Of a DNA stretch of 64,000 bases, positions 9,407 through 19,937 are shown piece after piece. The notes beneath the pieces were generated by a model. It did no database searches. It saw only the letters and a program-made list of their open reading frames with translations, and was not told the DNA's origin. Origin of the DNA: Bacillus sp. Y1 (GTDB taxonomy: Bacteria > Bacillota > Bacilli > Bacillales > Cytobacillaceae); NCBI RefSeq assembly GCF_003586445.1, contig NZ_CP030028.1:3858501-3922500 (forward strand), written 5' to 3'. Within the stretch, counting starts at the first letter, position 1, and each line of letters begins with the position of its first letter. The position numbers were made by a program, and so were the translations under genes.

Positions 9407-10486
9407 TTATACACGCACTAAGTTAGAAGCTTGAATTTCTTTGTAGAAAGCATTAAATTGATCAATGTTCATTTGTTGAGCCGAATCCGACAATGCAACT
9501 GCTGGATCTGGATGAACTTCTGCCATTACTCCATCTGCACCTACAGCAAGAGCTGCTTTTGCCATCGGAAGAAGTAGATCTCTACGACCAGTTGAGTGTG
9601 TTACGTCAACAAGAACAGGTAAATGTGTTTCTTGCTTTAAGATTGGAACAGCTGAAATGTCTAATGTATTTCTTGTTGCTCTTTCATACGTACGAATACC
9701 ACGCTCACAAAGGATAATTTGACCATTACCTTGAGACATAATGTATTCAGCTGCATTAATGAATTCTTCAATAGTTGCAGCAAGTCCACGCTTCAATAGA
9801 ACCGGCTTATTTACAGCACCTGCTGCTTTTAAAAGCTCAAAGTTCTGCATGTTACGCGCACCAATTTGGATGACATCAATATAGTCAACAGCTTTCTCTA
9901 TGTCAGCTGGGCTTACGATTTCACTAATTACAGCTAGATCGTACTCGTCAGCTACTCTTTTTAAAATTTTCAGCCCTTCTACACCAAGTCCTTGGAAATC
10001 ATAAGGTGAAGTTCTAGGCTTGTATGCTCCACCACGCATGAATTTTAATCCTTTTTCTTTGATTGAAGCAGCAACAGCAGCAACCTGCTCATATGACTCA
10101 ACTGCACATGGTCCGAAAATTAATTGTGGGATGCCATGGCCAACTTTTTCTCCCTTTACTTCAACAATTGTATCTTCAGCCTTCTTCTTACGAGACACAA
10201 GCAATGCTTTGCTATGATCATCCTTTTGAAGTTCTAATCCAGCCTTAAAGATTTCTTTGAAGATATGTTCAACCGTAGAATTTTGGAAAGGTCCATCGTT
10301 GTTTTCCTTAATTATATCAAGCATGCTTCTTTCACGAACTGGATCGTAACGGAATACCCCTTGTGTTTCCTTTACACGTCCAATTTCTTGAACAAGTCTA
10401 GCTCTTTCATTAATTAACTTTAAAAGCTCAACATTTAACTCGTCAACACGGTCCCTAAGCTGATCTAACTCAACATTACTCATCAT
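9407..10486 (-). CDS. aroA: Bifunctional chorismate mutase / DAHP synthase
   Basis: First enzyme of the shikimate pathway (phosphoenolpyruvate plus erythrose-4-phosphate) with an N-terminal AroQ-type chorismate mutase domain that also mediates feedback control. Residues about 1-90 are the mutase ([23 protein letters not shown]). Residues about 110-355 form the DAHP synthase barrel with [30 protein letters not shown] and [12 protein letters not shown]. The 359-aa length matches the Bacillus family. Two adjacent ATGs (10486, 10483) follow AAAGGGG, so the start is uncertain by one codon. The symbol aroA follows B. subtilis usage; aroG elsewhere. Confidence 0.96.
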   Translation of the reverse strand: MMSNVELDQLRDRVDELNVELLKLINERARLVQEIGRVKETQGVFRYDPVRERSMLDIIKENNDGPFQNSTVEHIFKEIFKAGLELQKDDHSKALLVSRKKKAEDTIVEVKGEKVGHGIPQLIFGPCAVESYEQVAAVAASIKEKGLKFMRGGAYKPRTSPYDFQGLGVEGLKILKRVADEYDLAVISEIVSPADIEKAVDYIDVIQIGARNMQNFELLKAAGAVNKPVLLKRGLAATIEEFINAAEYIMSQGNGQIILCERGIRTYERATRNTLDISAVPILKQETHLPVLVDVTHSTGRRDLLLPMAKAALAVGADGVMAEVHPDPAVALSDSAQQMNIDQFNAFYKEIQASNLVRV

Positions 10487-10724
10487 TTCTCGCCCCTTTG
10501 AATAGTAGATTTGAAAACAATGCTTTATTACATGCGAAATGAAAAGCCTAAGAAGGATTGTTCTTTATCCGCTTCATAAAGTGTGTTACATTTCTATATA
10601 AGTTAGAGTAATTATATATGAAATATTTTCAAATGTCACGCAATTTTCTTTAATAATTAAACGCTTTTAAGTATTAAAGTAGATTCTTTATTATATGAAC
10701 CTAAGCTAGAAGGTGTGATTTTCT

Positions 10725-12896
10725 TTGTCAATGAAAAATAAATTATTTGCTTTAGATATAGGTACTCGCTCATGTGTTGGCATTATTCTTGAAGAAACGA
10801 ATGGTCAATATCATGTGGTTGATATGTTATCAATAGAACACTCGGAGCGCGCTATGCTAGATGGCCAAATTCATGATGTTATGGCTGTATCAAAGCTTAT
10901 TACCCAAATAAAAGAGAAACTTGAAATCAAACATGGCCCTCTTCAAAAGGTATGCGTCGCAGCTGCGGGAAGGGCTTTACGAACGGAACGCTCAAAGGTA
11001 TCACTCCCCATTAACGGCAAACCAATCATGCAAAAACAGGACATTCTTCATCTGGAGCTTTTAGCTGTTCAACACGTTCAAGCTGCAGTTGCAGAGAAAT
11101 ATAAAGAAGAGAAAAGTCATTATTATTATTGTGTCGGATATTCTGTCCTTTATTATCGTTTAGATGGAGAAGAGATCGGTAGCTTGATTGACCAACAAGG
11201 AGACGAGGCATCTGTAGAAATTATTGCAACTTTTTTACCGAAAGTTGTGGTTGAATCCCTATTAGCTGCCTTAACACGTTCAGGGTTAGAGATGGAAGCT
11301 TTAACACTAGAGCCAATAGCAGCCATCAATGTACTCATTCCCCCCTCCATGAGGCGGTTAAATGTAGCGTTAGTGGATATCGGTGCTGGAACGTCAGATA
11401 TTGCCTTAACCGATATGGGAACAGTTATTGCTTATGGAATGGTTCCTATCGCAGGAGATGAAATTACAGAAGCAATCAGTGATCAATACTTACTTGATTT
11501 CCCTTTAGCCGAAATGGCTAAAAGACAATTAAATACCCAAGAGTCCATAACAGTCACTGATATTTTGGGATTTGAGACAGAGGTTTCGAAGTGGGAGGCA
11601 ATTGAACAAATTTCTTATGCCATTGATCGCCTTGCTGGGTCAATTTGCAATGAGGTACTACAGCTTAACAATGACAAATCCCCAAAAGCAGTTATGCTAG
11701 TCGGCGGTGGAAGCTTAACACCTGAACTGGCAAAGAAAATTGCTGAGAGGCTTGAGCTTCCTCCAAATCGAGTCGCAATAAGAGGGATTGATGCCATTTC
11801 GTCCTTAACTATCTCAGAGAAGATCACAAAGGGACCAGAGCTTGTCACTCCCATTGGTATTGCTCTAGCTGCCAAACAATCACCGGTGCAATATATGACG
11901 GTTTACGTGAATGAACAACCCGTTAGACTATTCGAGGTGAAAAAATTAACAGTTGGAGATTGTTTATTAGCTGCGGGAATTAAAATGAATAAGCTATACG
12001 GTCGACCAGGACTAGCCATGATCGTTACTTTAAATGGAAAAAACATTACCATTCCTGGTCAATATGGTCTTCCTCCGACATTAATGAAAAATGGAGAAAG
12101 TTGTGCCCTAGATGATTCTATTGAAAACGGGGATGTCCTGTATGTTGAAAAAGGACAAGATGGAGATCGTACCACACTATCCATTGGTCAGTTACTTGAT
12201 GAAATCCCAACCAATGAAATAGAGATCAACGGAAAAACATACCAAATTGAACCAACATTTATATGCAATGGAGAAACGGTAGATACAAATTATCTCCTTA
12301 ATGATCGAGATGATATTCTATTTCAATTTCCGAAGACACTTGAAGATCTGTTTCATTATCTGAATCTGACAAATCTTAAAGAAGAACTTCGACCGTTTCA
12401 ACTAACCCTGAATGGTAAGGATACATTTTATCCCTCCTTTTCAGGTAAGCTCTACCGTAATGGGATGGAATCAAGACTTCAAAGTAGCTTTGAGAATTAT
12501 GATAAAATCACCGTACAAATGAGGGAAAATATTACTCTACTAGACCTTGCCGATGCAAATCAATATATACTTAATCAAACAATACCTGTTACATTCAATA
12601 ATAAAGAAATACTCTTAAAAAAGAGTATCACCGTTGTGAAACGAGGAGATCAAAAATTATATGAGGATAGCACCATCTATGATGGTGACACCTTAAACAT
12701 CTCCCATCAACGTTTACAGCCCTTTATCTTTCAAGACATTTTTAAAGAGGTGGATATTGACCTTCCAAAAGAAATGAATGGGTCATTCATACTTTTGAAG
12801 AATAACGAAGAAACAACGTTCTATGATAATCTTGAACCGTTCGACTCTTTACAGATCATTTTTCCAACTCAAAAAGGAAGCCAGGTTATCAAATGA
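10725..12896 (+). CDS. FtsA/PilM-like actin-family ATPase with long C-terminal extension
   Basis: The 723-aa protein has an N-terminal FtsA/PilM-type actin fold: phosphate-1 loop ALDIGTRSCVGIIL (about 9-22), phosphate-2 loop VALVDIGAGTSDIAL (about 214-228) and adenosine motif AVMLVGGGSLTPELA (about 322-336). Past about residue 390 come some 330 residues of repeated beta-rich segments of about 80-100 residues, each with a pattern like 'VTLNGKNITIPG', 'IEINGKTYQIEP' and 'LTLNGKDTFYPS', resembling ubiquitin/SLBB-like folds. FtsA and PilM proteins are normally 350-420 aa. The start is the TTG at 10725, 9 nt after AAGGTG; the ATG two codons later is too far from it. It stands alone without pilus or division genes, so its function is unknown. 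Confidence 0.85.
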   Translation: MSMKNKLFALDIGTRSCVGIILEETNGQYHVVDMLSIEHSERAMLDGQIHDVMAVSKLITQIKEKLEIKHGPLQKVCVAAAGRALRTERSKVSLPINGKPIMQKQDILHLELLAVQHVQAAVAEKYKEEKSHYYYCVGYSVLYYRLDGEEIGSLIDQQGDEASVEIIATFLPKVVVESLLAALTRSGLEMEALTLEPIAAINVLIPPSMRRLNVALVDIGAGTSDIALTDMGTVIAYGMVPIAGDEITEAISDQYLLDFPLAEMAKRQLNTQESITVTDILGFETEVSKWEAIEQISYAIDRLAGSICNEVLQLNNDKSPKAVMLVGGGSLTPELAKKIAERLELPPNRVAIRGIDAISSLTISEKITKGPELVTPIGIALAAKQSPVQYMTVYVNEQPVRLFEVKKLTVGDCLLAAGIKMNKLYGRPGLAMIVTLNGKNITIPGQYGLPPTLMKNGESCALDDSIENGDVLYVEKGQDGDRTTLSIGQLLDEIPTNEIEINGKTYQIEPTFICNGETVDTNYLLNDRDDILFQFPKTLEDLFHYLNLTNLKEELRPFQLTLNGKDTFYPSFSGKLYRNGMESRLQSSFENYDKITVQMRENITLLDLADANQYILNQTIPVTFNNKEILLKKSITVVKRGDQKLYEDSTIYDGDTLNISHQRLQPFIFQDIFKEVDIDLPKEMNGSFILLKNNEETTFYDNLEPFDSLQIIFPTQKGSQVIK

Positions 12897-12915
12897 TACC
12901 TAGCTTCCTTTTTTA
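12871..12915. terminator. Bidirectional terminator between PilM-like gene and ytxJ
   Basis: A long stem (AAGGAAGCCAGGT with ACCTAGCTTCCTT) lies between A and T runs and overlaps the last codons of the PilM-like gene. Confidence 0.85.
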
Positions 12916-13242
12916 TCATAATTGATTTTCTTGTGAAATGGTAGTTAACGCTTTGCTTGTAATCTTCCAATGAGATGCATGCCAAGCAACGTCCCCTTTT
13001 ACAAAAAGGATGGCTTGAGGTGACTCATGTTTAATGTGAAAGCGGTCTGCGATATAATTTGAAAGCTCTCTTGATGTTTGAACAATTAAGTAATAGCTTT
13101 TAACACTTGAGTTACTTGTAAATTCTTCGTATTCCTCATAAGCTGCTTGACTGATTGGACAAGTATTCGAATGCTTTAAAAGATAAAAATTCTCATTTTC
13201 AACAAGAGCATCAAATTGCTCTTTCGTTTGAATTTGTTCCAT
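12916..13242 (-). CDS. ytxJ: YtxJ, monothiol bacilliredoxin-type protein
   Basis: The 108-aa thioredoxin-fold protein has the motif TCPIS near residue 29, a single active-site cysteine as in YtxJ-type bacilliredoxins that act on bacillithiol-mixed disulfides. A cis-Pro-like ESPQAI follows near residue 75. The start ATG at 13240-13242 follows GGAGGGG; 26 further upstream codons are open but are not part of the family. In B. subtilis it sits in the ytxGHJ stress operon. Here a terminator separates it from ytxH. Confidence 0.9.
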   Translation of the reverse strand: MEQIQTKEQFDALVENENFYLLKHSNTCPISQAAYEEYEEFTSNSSVKSYYLIVQTSRELSNYIADRFHIKHESPQAILFVKGDVAWHASHWKITSKALTTISQENQL

Positions 13243-13291
13243 TTCTACCCCTCCTAAGGATATGTATAAGTTTATTTTACACAAATTGTAA

Positions 13292-13332
13292 TAAAAAACG
13301 CAGTGTAGATATAATATCATTACACTGCGCTT
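13292..13332 (-). terminator. Terminator between ytxH and ytxJ
   Basis: A perfect 9-bp stem (CGCAGTGTA/TACACTGCG) lies 20 bp past the ytxH stop. A run of six A on the plus strand reads as U on the minus strand. ytxJ would therefore depend on readthrough or its own promoter. Confidence 0.8.
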
Positions 13333-13351
13333 TTGAACATTTATCTGCTTA

Positions 13352-13813
13352 TTAATGATTTAACTGCGATTCCGTTTCATCAAAAGCTCTTTTTGTTTCC
13401 TCGAGCTTTTTTTGAAGTTCCTTATCATCACTTAACACGGGAGAAAAATCGTCTTCATACACGACGTCTGCCTCAGAATCATTAACAGGTTTGACTGACT
13501 TCACTTTACTCATAATGTCATTGGATTGCTTAGAAACAGCTTGTCCAATGGAAGAGGACTTTAGTTTAGCAACCTCGGCTAATTCAGTACTCTTTGTTTT
13601 TGCTACATCATAAAGCTGACTCGTCTTCCCTTTTAAATTTTCAGCTTGAGTGTTTATTTCCGTTCTCATTTCTTTTCCTGACTTTGGAGCGAGGAATAGT
13701 GCCGTTGCTGCTCCAACTAGCCCACCGATGATAGCACCCATTAAAAATTCCTTCGACCCTGATGTTTCATTTACGTTTTGTCGATCTTCCTTTTCAGTTT
13801 CGTGATTCACCAT
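13352..13813 (-). CDS. ytxH: YtxH family general stress protein
   Basis: The 153-aa protein has the YtxH signature: a glycine-rich membrane helix (FLMGAIIGGLVGAATALFLA, about 23-42) followed by PKSGKEMR and an amphipathic helical tail with LEA-like character. It is predicted to be membrane-anchored with a cytoplasmic coiled tail. The start follows AGGAGGAAT. It lies 14 bp after ytxG in one transcription unit behind a sigma-B promoter. The biochemical function is unknown, and sigma-B and sigma-H control is known in B. subtilis. Confidence 0.92.
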   Translation of the reverse strand: MVNHETEKEDRQNVNETSGSKEFLMGAIIGGLVGAATALFLAPKSGKEMRTEINTQAENLKGKTSQLYDVAKTKSTELAEVAKLKSSSIGQAVSKQSNDIMSKVKSVKPVNDSEADVVYEDDFSPVLSDDKELQKKLEETKRAFDETESQLNH

Positions 13814-13827
13814 ATGATATTCCTCCT

Positions 13828-14298
13828 CTAATAATAACTTCTTTCTCTTCCCTTCTCGCTAGGACCTTTTTCAACAACTGTCTTTTCTTTATTCCTATGA
13901 GTCCATCGATCCTTCATTTCAAGAAGGACATTGCCCCATTGGAGGACTTGACTAACCTTGTCCTTATTTTGCTCCACTGCAAGGTTCACAGAATTTGTGA
14001 TCGTTTGAAGTGATGAGTTAAACTTTTGTACCGTTACTCCTACATCCTTAACGGAATCAACGACACTTCCTAAGCTTTCTGATTTCTTTTGAATATCTTC
14101 CGCTAGGGCATTCGTTTTATGCAACAAGTCTGTTGTTTCCCTTGTAACGCCGTCAAGCTGACGCTCCAATCCATTTAATGTTTTTGAAATACTATCTAAG
14201 GTTACTTGAAGAGACTGTAACGCTTTCGATAGAAAAATGACTAAAATAAGAAAAGCAATTGCCGCAATCCCTGCACTGACATAAAGTATCCACTCCAA
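13828..14298 (-). CDS. ytxG: YtxG, DUF948 general stress protein
   Basis: The 156-aa protein has one N-terminal transmembrane helix (about 4-28) followed by a long heptad-rich region (LQVTLDSISKTLNGLERQL onward), the pattern of DUF948 proteins. The start chosen is the TTG at 14296-14298, 9 nt after a perfect GGAGGTG. An ATG six codons upstream would place that ribosome site inside the gene and has no site of its own. It is the first gene of the ytxGH unit. Confidence 0.88.
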   Translation of the reverse strand: MEWILYVSAGIAAIAFLILVIFLSKALQSLQVTLDSISKTLNGLERQLDGVTRETTDLLHKTNALAEDIQKKSESLGSVVDSVKDVGVTVQKFNSSLQTITNSVNLAVEQNKDKVSQVLQWGNVLLEMKDRWTHRNKEKTVVEKGPSEKGRERSYY

Positions 14299-14336
14299 AA
14301 TATCCTGCACCTCCATTGACGCTTACATTTCATTAC

Positions 14337-14361
14337 TTACCCTACTAAGAATTCATTAAAC
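14337..14361 (-). promoter_or_regulatory. Sigma-B promoter of ytxGH
   Basis: On the minus strand GTTTAA, a 13-bp spacer and GGGTAA match the sigma-B consensus (GTTTAA, 12-15 bp, GGGWAW) at every position. It lies 38 bp upstream of the ytxG TTG. Sigma-B control of ytxGHJ is established in B. subtilis. Confidence 0.88.
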
Positions 14362-14490
14362 ACCAATCGTAATAAATCAATACTAAAATTTTACCATAAA
14401 TAAAACAAAATTGTTATAAATGCGCCAACTTTCGCCCTTTAGGTTACAATAATAAATGTGTTAAAAGTTTTTTAAAAGGAAGGGAAAAAA

Positions 14491-15606
14491 ATGAAAGATT
14501 CACGCATTGAGCTTCTAGCAAAAAACCTTATTAATTACTCTGTTAAGCTACAACCTGGTGAAAAGGTGCTAATTGAAAATTTTGGTTTGCAGCGAGAGCT
14601 AGTAACAGCATTAGTAAAGGAAGCGTATGCTGCGGGAGGACATCCATTCGTACTTCTTAAAGATCAGCAAGTGGACCGAGCGTTACTTCTAGGTGCCCAA
14701 GAAGAACAATTTAACTTGATGGCAGATTTTGAAGCGAACGTTATGAGTCAAATGGATGCATACATAGGATTACGTTCCGGCGACAATATCAACGAGCATG
14801 CTGATGTTCCTGATGACAAGATGAAAATTCACGGATCAACGATCGGGAAGAAAGTACACCGTGATATCCGTGTTCCTAAAACCAAATGGGTCGTCCTGCG
14901 TTATCCAAATTCATCTATGGCGCAACTAGCAAAAATGAGCACAGAGGGCTTTGAAGATTTTTATTTTAATGTTTGTAATTTAGATTATGGGAAAATGGAT
15001 CAGGCAATGGATGCCTTAGTCGAATTGATGAACAAAACCGACAAAGTAAAAATCACTGGACCAGGAACTGACTTATCCTTCTCTATCAAAGATATTCCTG
15101 CCATAAAGTGCTCGGGACAAATGAATATTCCTGATGGAGAGGTATATACAGCTCCAGTACGTGATTCAGTCAATGGAGTCATCACTTACAATACTCCATC
15201 TCCATATCAAGGCTTTACATTTGAAAATGTAAAACTAACCTTTAAGGATGGAAAAATTGTTGAAGCAACTGCAAATGATACAGAGCGGATTAATAAAATA
15301 TTCGATACAGATGAAGGGGCACGCTTTGTTGGAGAATTTGCCATTGGTGTGAATCCTTATATCTTACATCCGATGCAAGATATATTATTTGATGAAAAGA
15401 TTGATGGAAGCTTCCATTTTACTCCTGGTCAATGTTATGATGACGCCTTTAATGGAAATCATTCCAACATTCACTGGGATATGGTCAATATTCAACGCAG
15501 CGACTACGGTGGCGGAGAAATGTACTTTGACGATGTGCTAGTTAGAAAGGATGGACGCTTCGTAATCAAAGAGCTCGAGGTATTAAATCCTGAGAATTTA
15601 AAATAA
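14491..15606 (+). CDS. M29-family aminopeptidase (AmpS/PepS type)
   Basis: The 371-aa metallo-exopeptidase removes N-terminal residues from cytoplasmic peptides. It has the M29 layout: an N-terminal half with an LQPGEKVLIE opening, and a C-terminal half holding the likely metal ligands in FVGEFAIGVNP, ILFDEKIDGSFHFTPG and NHSNIHWDMV (Glu, Glu, His and His-x-Asp). Length agrees with family members of about 370-410 aa. The start ATG follows AAGGAAGGG. It is a monocistronic gene between the divergent ytxG and a terminator shared with murC. M29 paralogues are hard to separate, so no symbol is given. Confidence 0.92.
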   Translation: MKDSRIELLAKNLINYSVKLQPGEKVLIENFGLQRELVTALVKEAYAAGGHPFVLLKDQQVDRALLLGAQEEQFNLMADFEANVMSQMDAYIGLRSGDNINEHADVPDDKMKIHGSTIGKKVHRDIRVPKTKWVVLRYPNSSMAQLAKMSTEGFEDFYFNVCNLDYGKMDQAMDALVELMNKTDKVKITGPGTDLSFSIKDIPAIKCSGQMNIPDGEVYTAPVRDSVNGVITYNTPSPYQGFTFENVKLTFKDGKIVEATANDTERINKIFDTDEGARFVGEFAIGVNPYILHPMQDILFDEKIDGSFHFTPGQCYDDAFNGNHSNIHWDMVNIQRSDYGGGEMYFDDVLVRKDGRFVIKELEVLNPENLK

Positions 15607-15643
15607 AAAAAAGATGCAGCCACTAAAGCTGCATCTTTTTTTT
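15605..15643. terminator. Bidirectional terminator M29 peptidase/murC
   Basis: A perfect 10-bp stem AAGATGCAGC/GCTGCATCTT is flanked by A and T runs. Confidence 0.9.
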
Positions 15644-16937
15644 ATAATTGGCGTTCGTAAGCTTCTTGGAATTTTTGAATATCTCCTGCTCCCATGAACA
15701 GGATGACACTGTTTTCATGTTTCTTTAGAGTTTCTGTATTTTCTTCGTTGATCATTTCAGCCGATTCGATTTTATTGCGTAAGTCCTCGATTGATAACTT
15801 TCCATGGTTCTCCCTGGCCGAACCGAAAATATCACATAAATATACTTTATCTGCTAATTGAAGACTATCAGCAAATTCCTCTAAAAATGTTTGTGTTCTT
15901 GTAAATGTATGAGGCTGGAATACAGCAACAATTTCACGATCTGGATACTTTTGTCTTGCTGCATCAACCGTCGCCTTAATCTCCGTTGGATGATGTGCAT
16001 AATCATCAATCAATACCTGAGAGCCGACGTGCTTTTCTGTAAATCTCCTCTTAACCCCTGTGAAGCTTAACAGCTGTTCCTTGACCTTGTCAGCTGACAG
16101 CTCCTCATAGTGACAAATGGCAATAACAGCAAGAGCATTTAATACATTGTGATCACCGAAGGTTGGTACCTGGAATGTATCATAAAAAGTGTTTCTAACA
16201 AATACATCGAAGGTCGTCCCTTCAGTAGTTTTTACAACATTTCTAGCCTGGAAGTCATTTTCTTCGCCAAAGCCATAAAAAACAACAGGTACTTTTGCTT
16301 GAATCTTTTGAAGCTGCTCATCATCGCCACAAGCAAAAATCCCTTTTTTCACCTGCCATGCCATCTCTTGAAATGCAGAAAATACATCATCAATATTAGC
16401 AAAATAGTCAGGGTGATCAAAATCAATATTCGTCATGATTGCATAATCTGGAAAATACGATAAGAAATGCCTTCTATATTCACAAGCTTCAAACACAAAA
16501 TACTCGGCATTTTCTTCCCCTTTACCCGTACCATCTCCGATTAAAAACGCAGTTGGTTTTGCACCTCTCATGACATGCGAAAGGAGCCCGGTTGTAGATG
16601 TCTTCCCGTGGGCACCAGTCACAGCAATACTAGTGAAATTTTGCATAAAATCACCTAAGAAACGGTGATATCGAATGACAGGTAAACCTAGTTTCATCGC
16701 TTCTTGAATTTCTTCATGTTCATCTTTATAGGCATTTCCAGCAATAACTGTTAATCCTGGTACAATATTTTCTTTTTGGAAAGGTAGGATCTTTATTCCT
16801 AAATGTTCAAGGGCCGTCTGTGTAAAGAAACGTTTCTCAATATCTGAACCCTGAACCTCAAAATTCATATCATGAAGAATTTGTGCTAGTGCACTCATTC
16901 CAGATCCTTTTATACCCACAAAATGGTAAATTGTCAT
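15642..16937 (-). CDS. murC: UDP-N-acetylmuramate--L-alanine ligase
   Basis: Adds L-alanine to UDP-MurNAc with ATP, the first amino-acid step of peptidoglycan precursor synthesis. The 431-aa product has the UDP-binding start [16 protein letters not shown], the ATP loop [14 protein letters not shown] (about 107-120), the Mur signature DYAHHPTEI (about 310-318) and FQPHTFTRT. The ATG at 16935-16937 lies 8 nt after GGAGG; an upstream ATG five codons earlier overlaps that site. The gene is intact and marks the left edge of the damaged region that follows. Confidence 0.97.
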   Translation of the reverse strand: MTIYHFVGIKGSGMSALAQILHDMNFEVQGSDIEKRFFTQTALEHLGIKILPFQKENIVPGLTVIAGNAYKDEHEEIQEAMKLGLPVIRYHRFLGDFMQNFTSIAVTGAHGKTSTTGLLSHVMRGAKPTAFLIGDGTGKGEENAEYFVFEACEYRRHFLSYFPDYAIMTNIDFDHPDYFANIDDVFSAFQEMAWQVKKGIFACGDDEQLQKIQAKVPVVFYGFGEENDFQARNVVKTTEGTTFDVFVRNTFYDTFQVPTFGDHNVLNALAVIAICHYEELSADKVKEQLLSFTGVKRRFTEKHVGSQVLIDDYAHHPTEIKATVDAARQKYPDREIVAVFQPHTFTRTQTFLEEFADSLQLADKVYLCDIFGSARENHGKLSIEDLRNKIESAEMINEENTETLKKHENSVILFMGAGDIQKFQEAYERQL

Positions 16938-17171
16938 ATAAAGAACCTCCAACCATCTTCTAACTGTATCACAGTATATGACATTTTCTTTTATTTGCTC
17001 ATTTTTGCATTACGTCCTCTTTGTTTGCAAATAGTGAACACGATTTTATCATATTGTGACATTATATCATTTATTAATTATAAAAACTATGCAACGTTTG
17101 GCCATAATACCTTTTCTTTCTATGTCTATTTTACTCCATAGTTTATGAAAAAAAGCCTAAAATAACCATAC

Positions 17172-19770
17172 TTACATTTCTTGTATACTTTGAAGATCAT
17201 CCTGATTAATTAATACATCACGCGGTTTACTGCCACGATTTTCAGAAATATACCCGTTTTTCTCCATCATATCAATTAATCTAGCTGCTCGATTATAACC
17301 AATCTTGAATCTTCTTTGAAGGCTCGAGGTGGAAGCAGAGCCTTGATCAACGACAAATTCACAAGCTTCAAAAAATAGTTCATCTTCTTCTTCAGTAACA
17401 GCAGCCCTCTTTAATAGCTCCTCTTGATGAAACAAGTAGTTTGGACTTTGTTCTCTTCGAACATGAGCTACTACTTGGTCAATTTCTTCATCTGATACAA
17501 ATGTACCTTGAAGACGAACAGGTTTTGAGGATCCATTTTCTAAAAATAGCATATCCCCACGACCTAGTAGACGTTCTGCTCCAGCGATATCAATAATCGT
17601 ACGAGAATCGATTTGACTTGATACAGAGAAGGCGATTCTTGTAGGAACATTTGCTTTAATTAATCCCGTAATAACATCAACAGACGGTCGTTGTGTTGCA
17701 ATAATTAAGTGAATCCCACATGCTCTAGCCTTTTGAGCGATACGACATATCGCTTCCTCGACATCTGCAGGGGCCATCATCATCAAGTCCGCTAATTCAT
17801 CTATAATAATGACAATGAACGGTAGCTTATCGGCATGTTGATTATGCTGTTCACATTGTTCATTAAAACGATTGATCTCACGTACTCCTGTATGTGCAAA
17901 TAATTCGTATCGTCTTTCCATTTCCTCAACAGCCCACTTAAGGGCAGCTGTTGCTGCTTTTACATCGGTAATCACAGGACTTACAAGATGCGGTATTTGA
18001 TTATAAGGCGCAAGCTCAACCATCTTCGGATCAATTAATAGAAGCTTTAATTCATCAGGCCTAGCTTTATAGAGAAGGCTGACTAAGATTGTATTTATGC
18101 ACACACTTTTCCCAGACCCAGTAGCTCCTGCAATTAAGCCATGCGGCATTTTTACGCAAATCAGTTACAATTGGCTTCCCGGATATATCTAGTCCGAGTA
18201 CAGCTGTTAAAGGTGACTTCGATTGTAGAAATTCTGTGCTGTTAATAATTTCCGAGAGTAAAACCGGTCTACTTACTTCATTCGGGACCTCAATCCCGAT
18301 CGTGTGTTTTCCTGGAATCGGTGCTTCAATCCGAATATCTTTTGCGGCAAGACTTAATTTTATATCATCTGCTAGATTAGTAATTTTGTTTACTTTTACA
18401 CCCGGCTCCGGTTGCACCTCAAACCTTGTAACCGATGGACCTTGTGTAACATTTACCACACTTGCTCGAACATTAAAACTTTCTAACGTGTCGTTTAGAA
18501 GCCTTTCCGCTCCTCAAGCCATTCTCCACTTGTATCATAAATAACGGGAGGTGACAGGAGATCGAGCTCAGGGAATACGTAGTACGGATTTTCCTCATCG
18601 ATCACTTCAGCTATCTCATTGACGCTAGCAGGCTGCTTATTTTCTTCGGCTTCCTTTTCAGGTATCAATGTTTTCGTTGGCTCAATAGTGGCTTACTCTT
18701 TATTGATTTTTTTTTCCTCTAATCTACGACGATCTTCTTTCAACATTAATACATTAAAAGGCAATTGCTTGCGTTTAGGCGCAGGTTCGACAGGAGGTTC
18801 TTCATGACCATCTAATCCTCCTGTTCGGTATTCTGTTGCATGCTTTCTTCGATTGTTTGCACCTCTACCTGTTCAAGTTCCTCTTCAGCTACGTTCAGTT
18901 CTTTCTATCTGAACACTCTGTTCAACTACGTTTAGTTCTTCTTCTATCTGGACACTTTGTTCAACTACGTTTAATTCTTCTATTTGTACACTTTGTTCAA
19001 CTTCTAGTTTTTTCCTCTTCCTCGGCGAAACTCTCAACTGCTACGGCAACCTCTAATTCCCCGGTAGGCTCCAATGGGACATAGTGCTCTAAAACTTCCT
19101 CTTCAACTGTCTCTATTTGATCTAGATGAGCATAATCCGGTTCTGCACCTGTTTCTATAGGAAGCGATTCCTCTGTAACATCCATGCTAATCAATTCAAT
19201 GGGATCCGTATTTATAACCGTTTCTTCTACTTGAACAACTTCTTCAATGGCCTGTTTCTCTATTCTATCTACCTGAACAGATGCTTCAGAATAACGCTCT
19301 ATGTACTCTTTCTTCAAAAAGGAGTTTAACTCGTATTCTAACCGGCTTCTCCTCCTGCGGTCTTACCCTTTCTCAAACCCATAGACTGGAGAAGGAATTT
19401 CTGTTGGTCGAAACGGTCTTCTTGATACATCTCTATTTTTTGTTTCACTTTTAGTAGGTGGACTTTCTTTGCTTTTTGTAAGAGAGCCGACTCTAGGTTT
19501 CGAACGAACCGCTTCACTTTTCATTACTGGTTCCGTTCGCTGATGGGAAGAAGTCCTTTCTTCTCTACTTTTTCTAGAAGCTTTCTGCATTTCTCGTTCA
19601 TCAGGTATTAACGGAAACTTAAATTTACCCTTCGGATACTGGTAGGCAATTCGAGCATCCATATCCTTTTGTTCTTTTCTTGTTTCTTTAAATGGTTCTA
19701 CCTTTTGTTCATATATTTCTTCCACTTCATCGTCACTTATTTTACTAAACAATTTCTTAAACCAATTCAA
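17172..19770 (-). pseudogene. sftA: DNA translocase SftA, interrupted by multiple frameshifts
   Basis: FtsK/SpoIIIE-family translocase that in B. subtilis is soluble, septum-associated and clears DNA from the division plane. The N-terminal piece (19770-19363) shows the SftA start and EIPSPVYGF. The C-terminal piece (17172-18149) has Walker A GATGSGKS, Walker [14 protein letters not shown] and a winged-helix gamma domain. Frame breaks occur near 18151 (extra A in a run of five), 18507, 18818, 18906, 19010 (extra A), 19322-19333 and 19370. There is also an in-frame TAA at 18693-18695. With frame restored the protein is about 865 aa and complete. The breaks at A/T runs suggest sequencing error rather than true inactivation. 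Confidence 0.9.
18901..19003 (-). repeat. Short direct repeats in the SftA acidic linker
   Basis: Three tandem copies encode VEQSVQIEELNV or VEQSVQIEEELNV (36-39 bp each) in the acidic linker between the N-terminal targeting region and the motor domain. A decayed fourth unit (LNVAEEELEQVEVQ) follows. Confidence 0.8.
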
Positions 19771-19937
19771 ACCTTATCACTCTTTCTTCTTTCTCATCAT
19801 GTCTTCTTATTTTATCATTGAATACAATAATATCGACAAGAAATAAAAGATTGCTAGTAATAATATAATTTTGAATCTTTTGACCTAACTAAATTTTAGC
19901 TTGTTGGTTTTCGCTCCAGAGACAACATAAAAAGGAA

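Noticed and set aside
18149..19770. Several separate small genes in place of sftA
   Set aside because: The pieces join in order into a single SftA protein once indels are repaired, so they are not separate genes.
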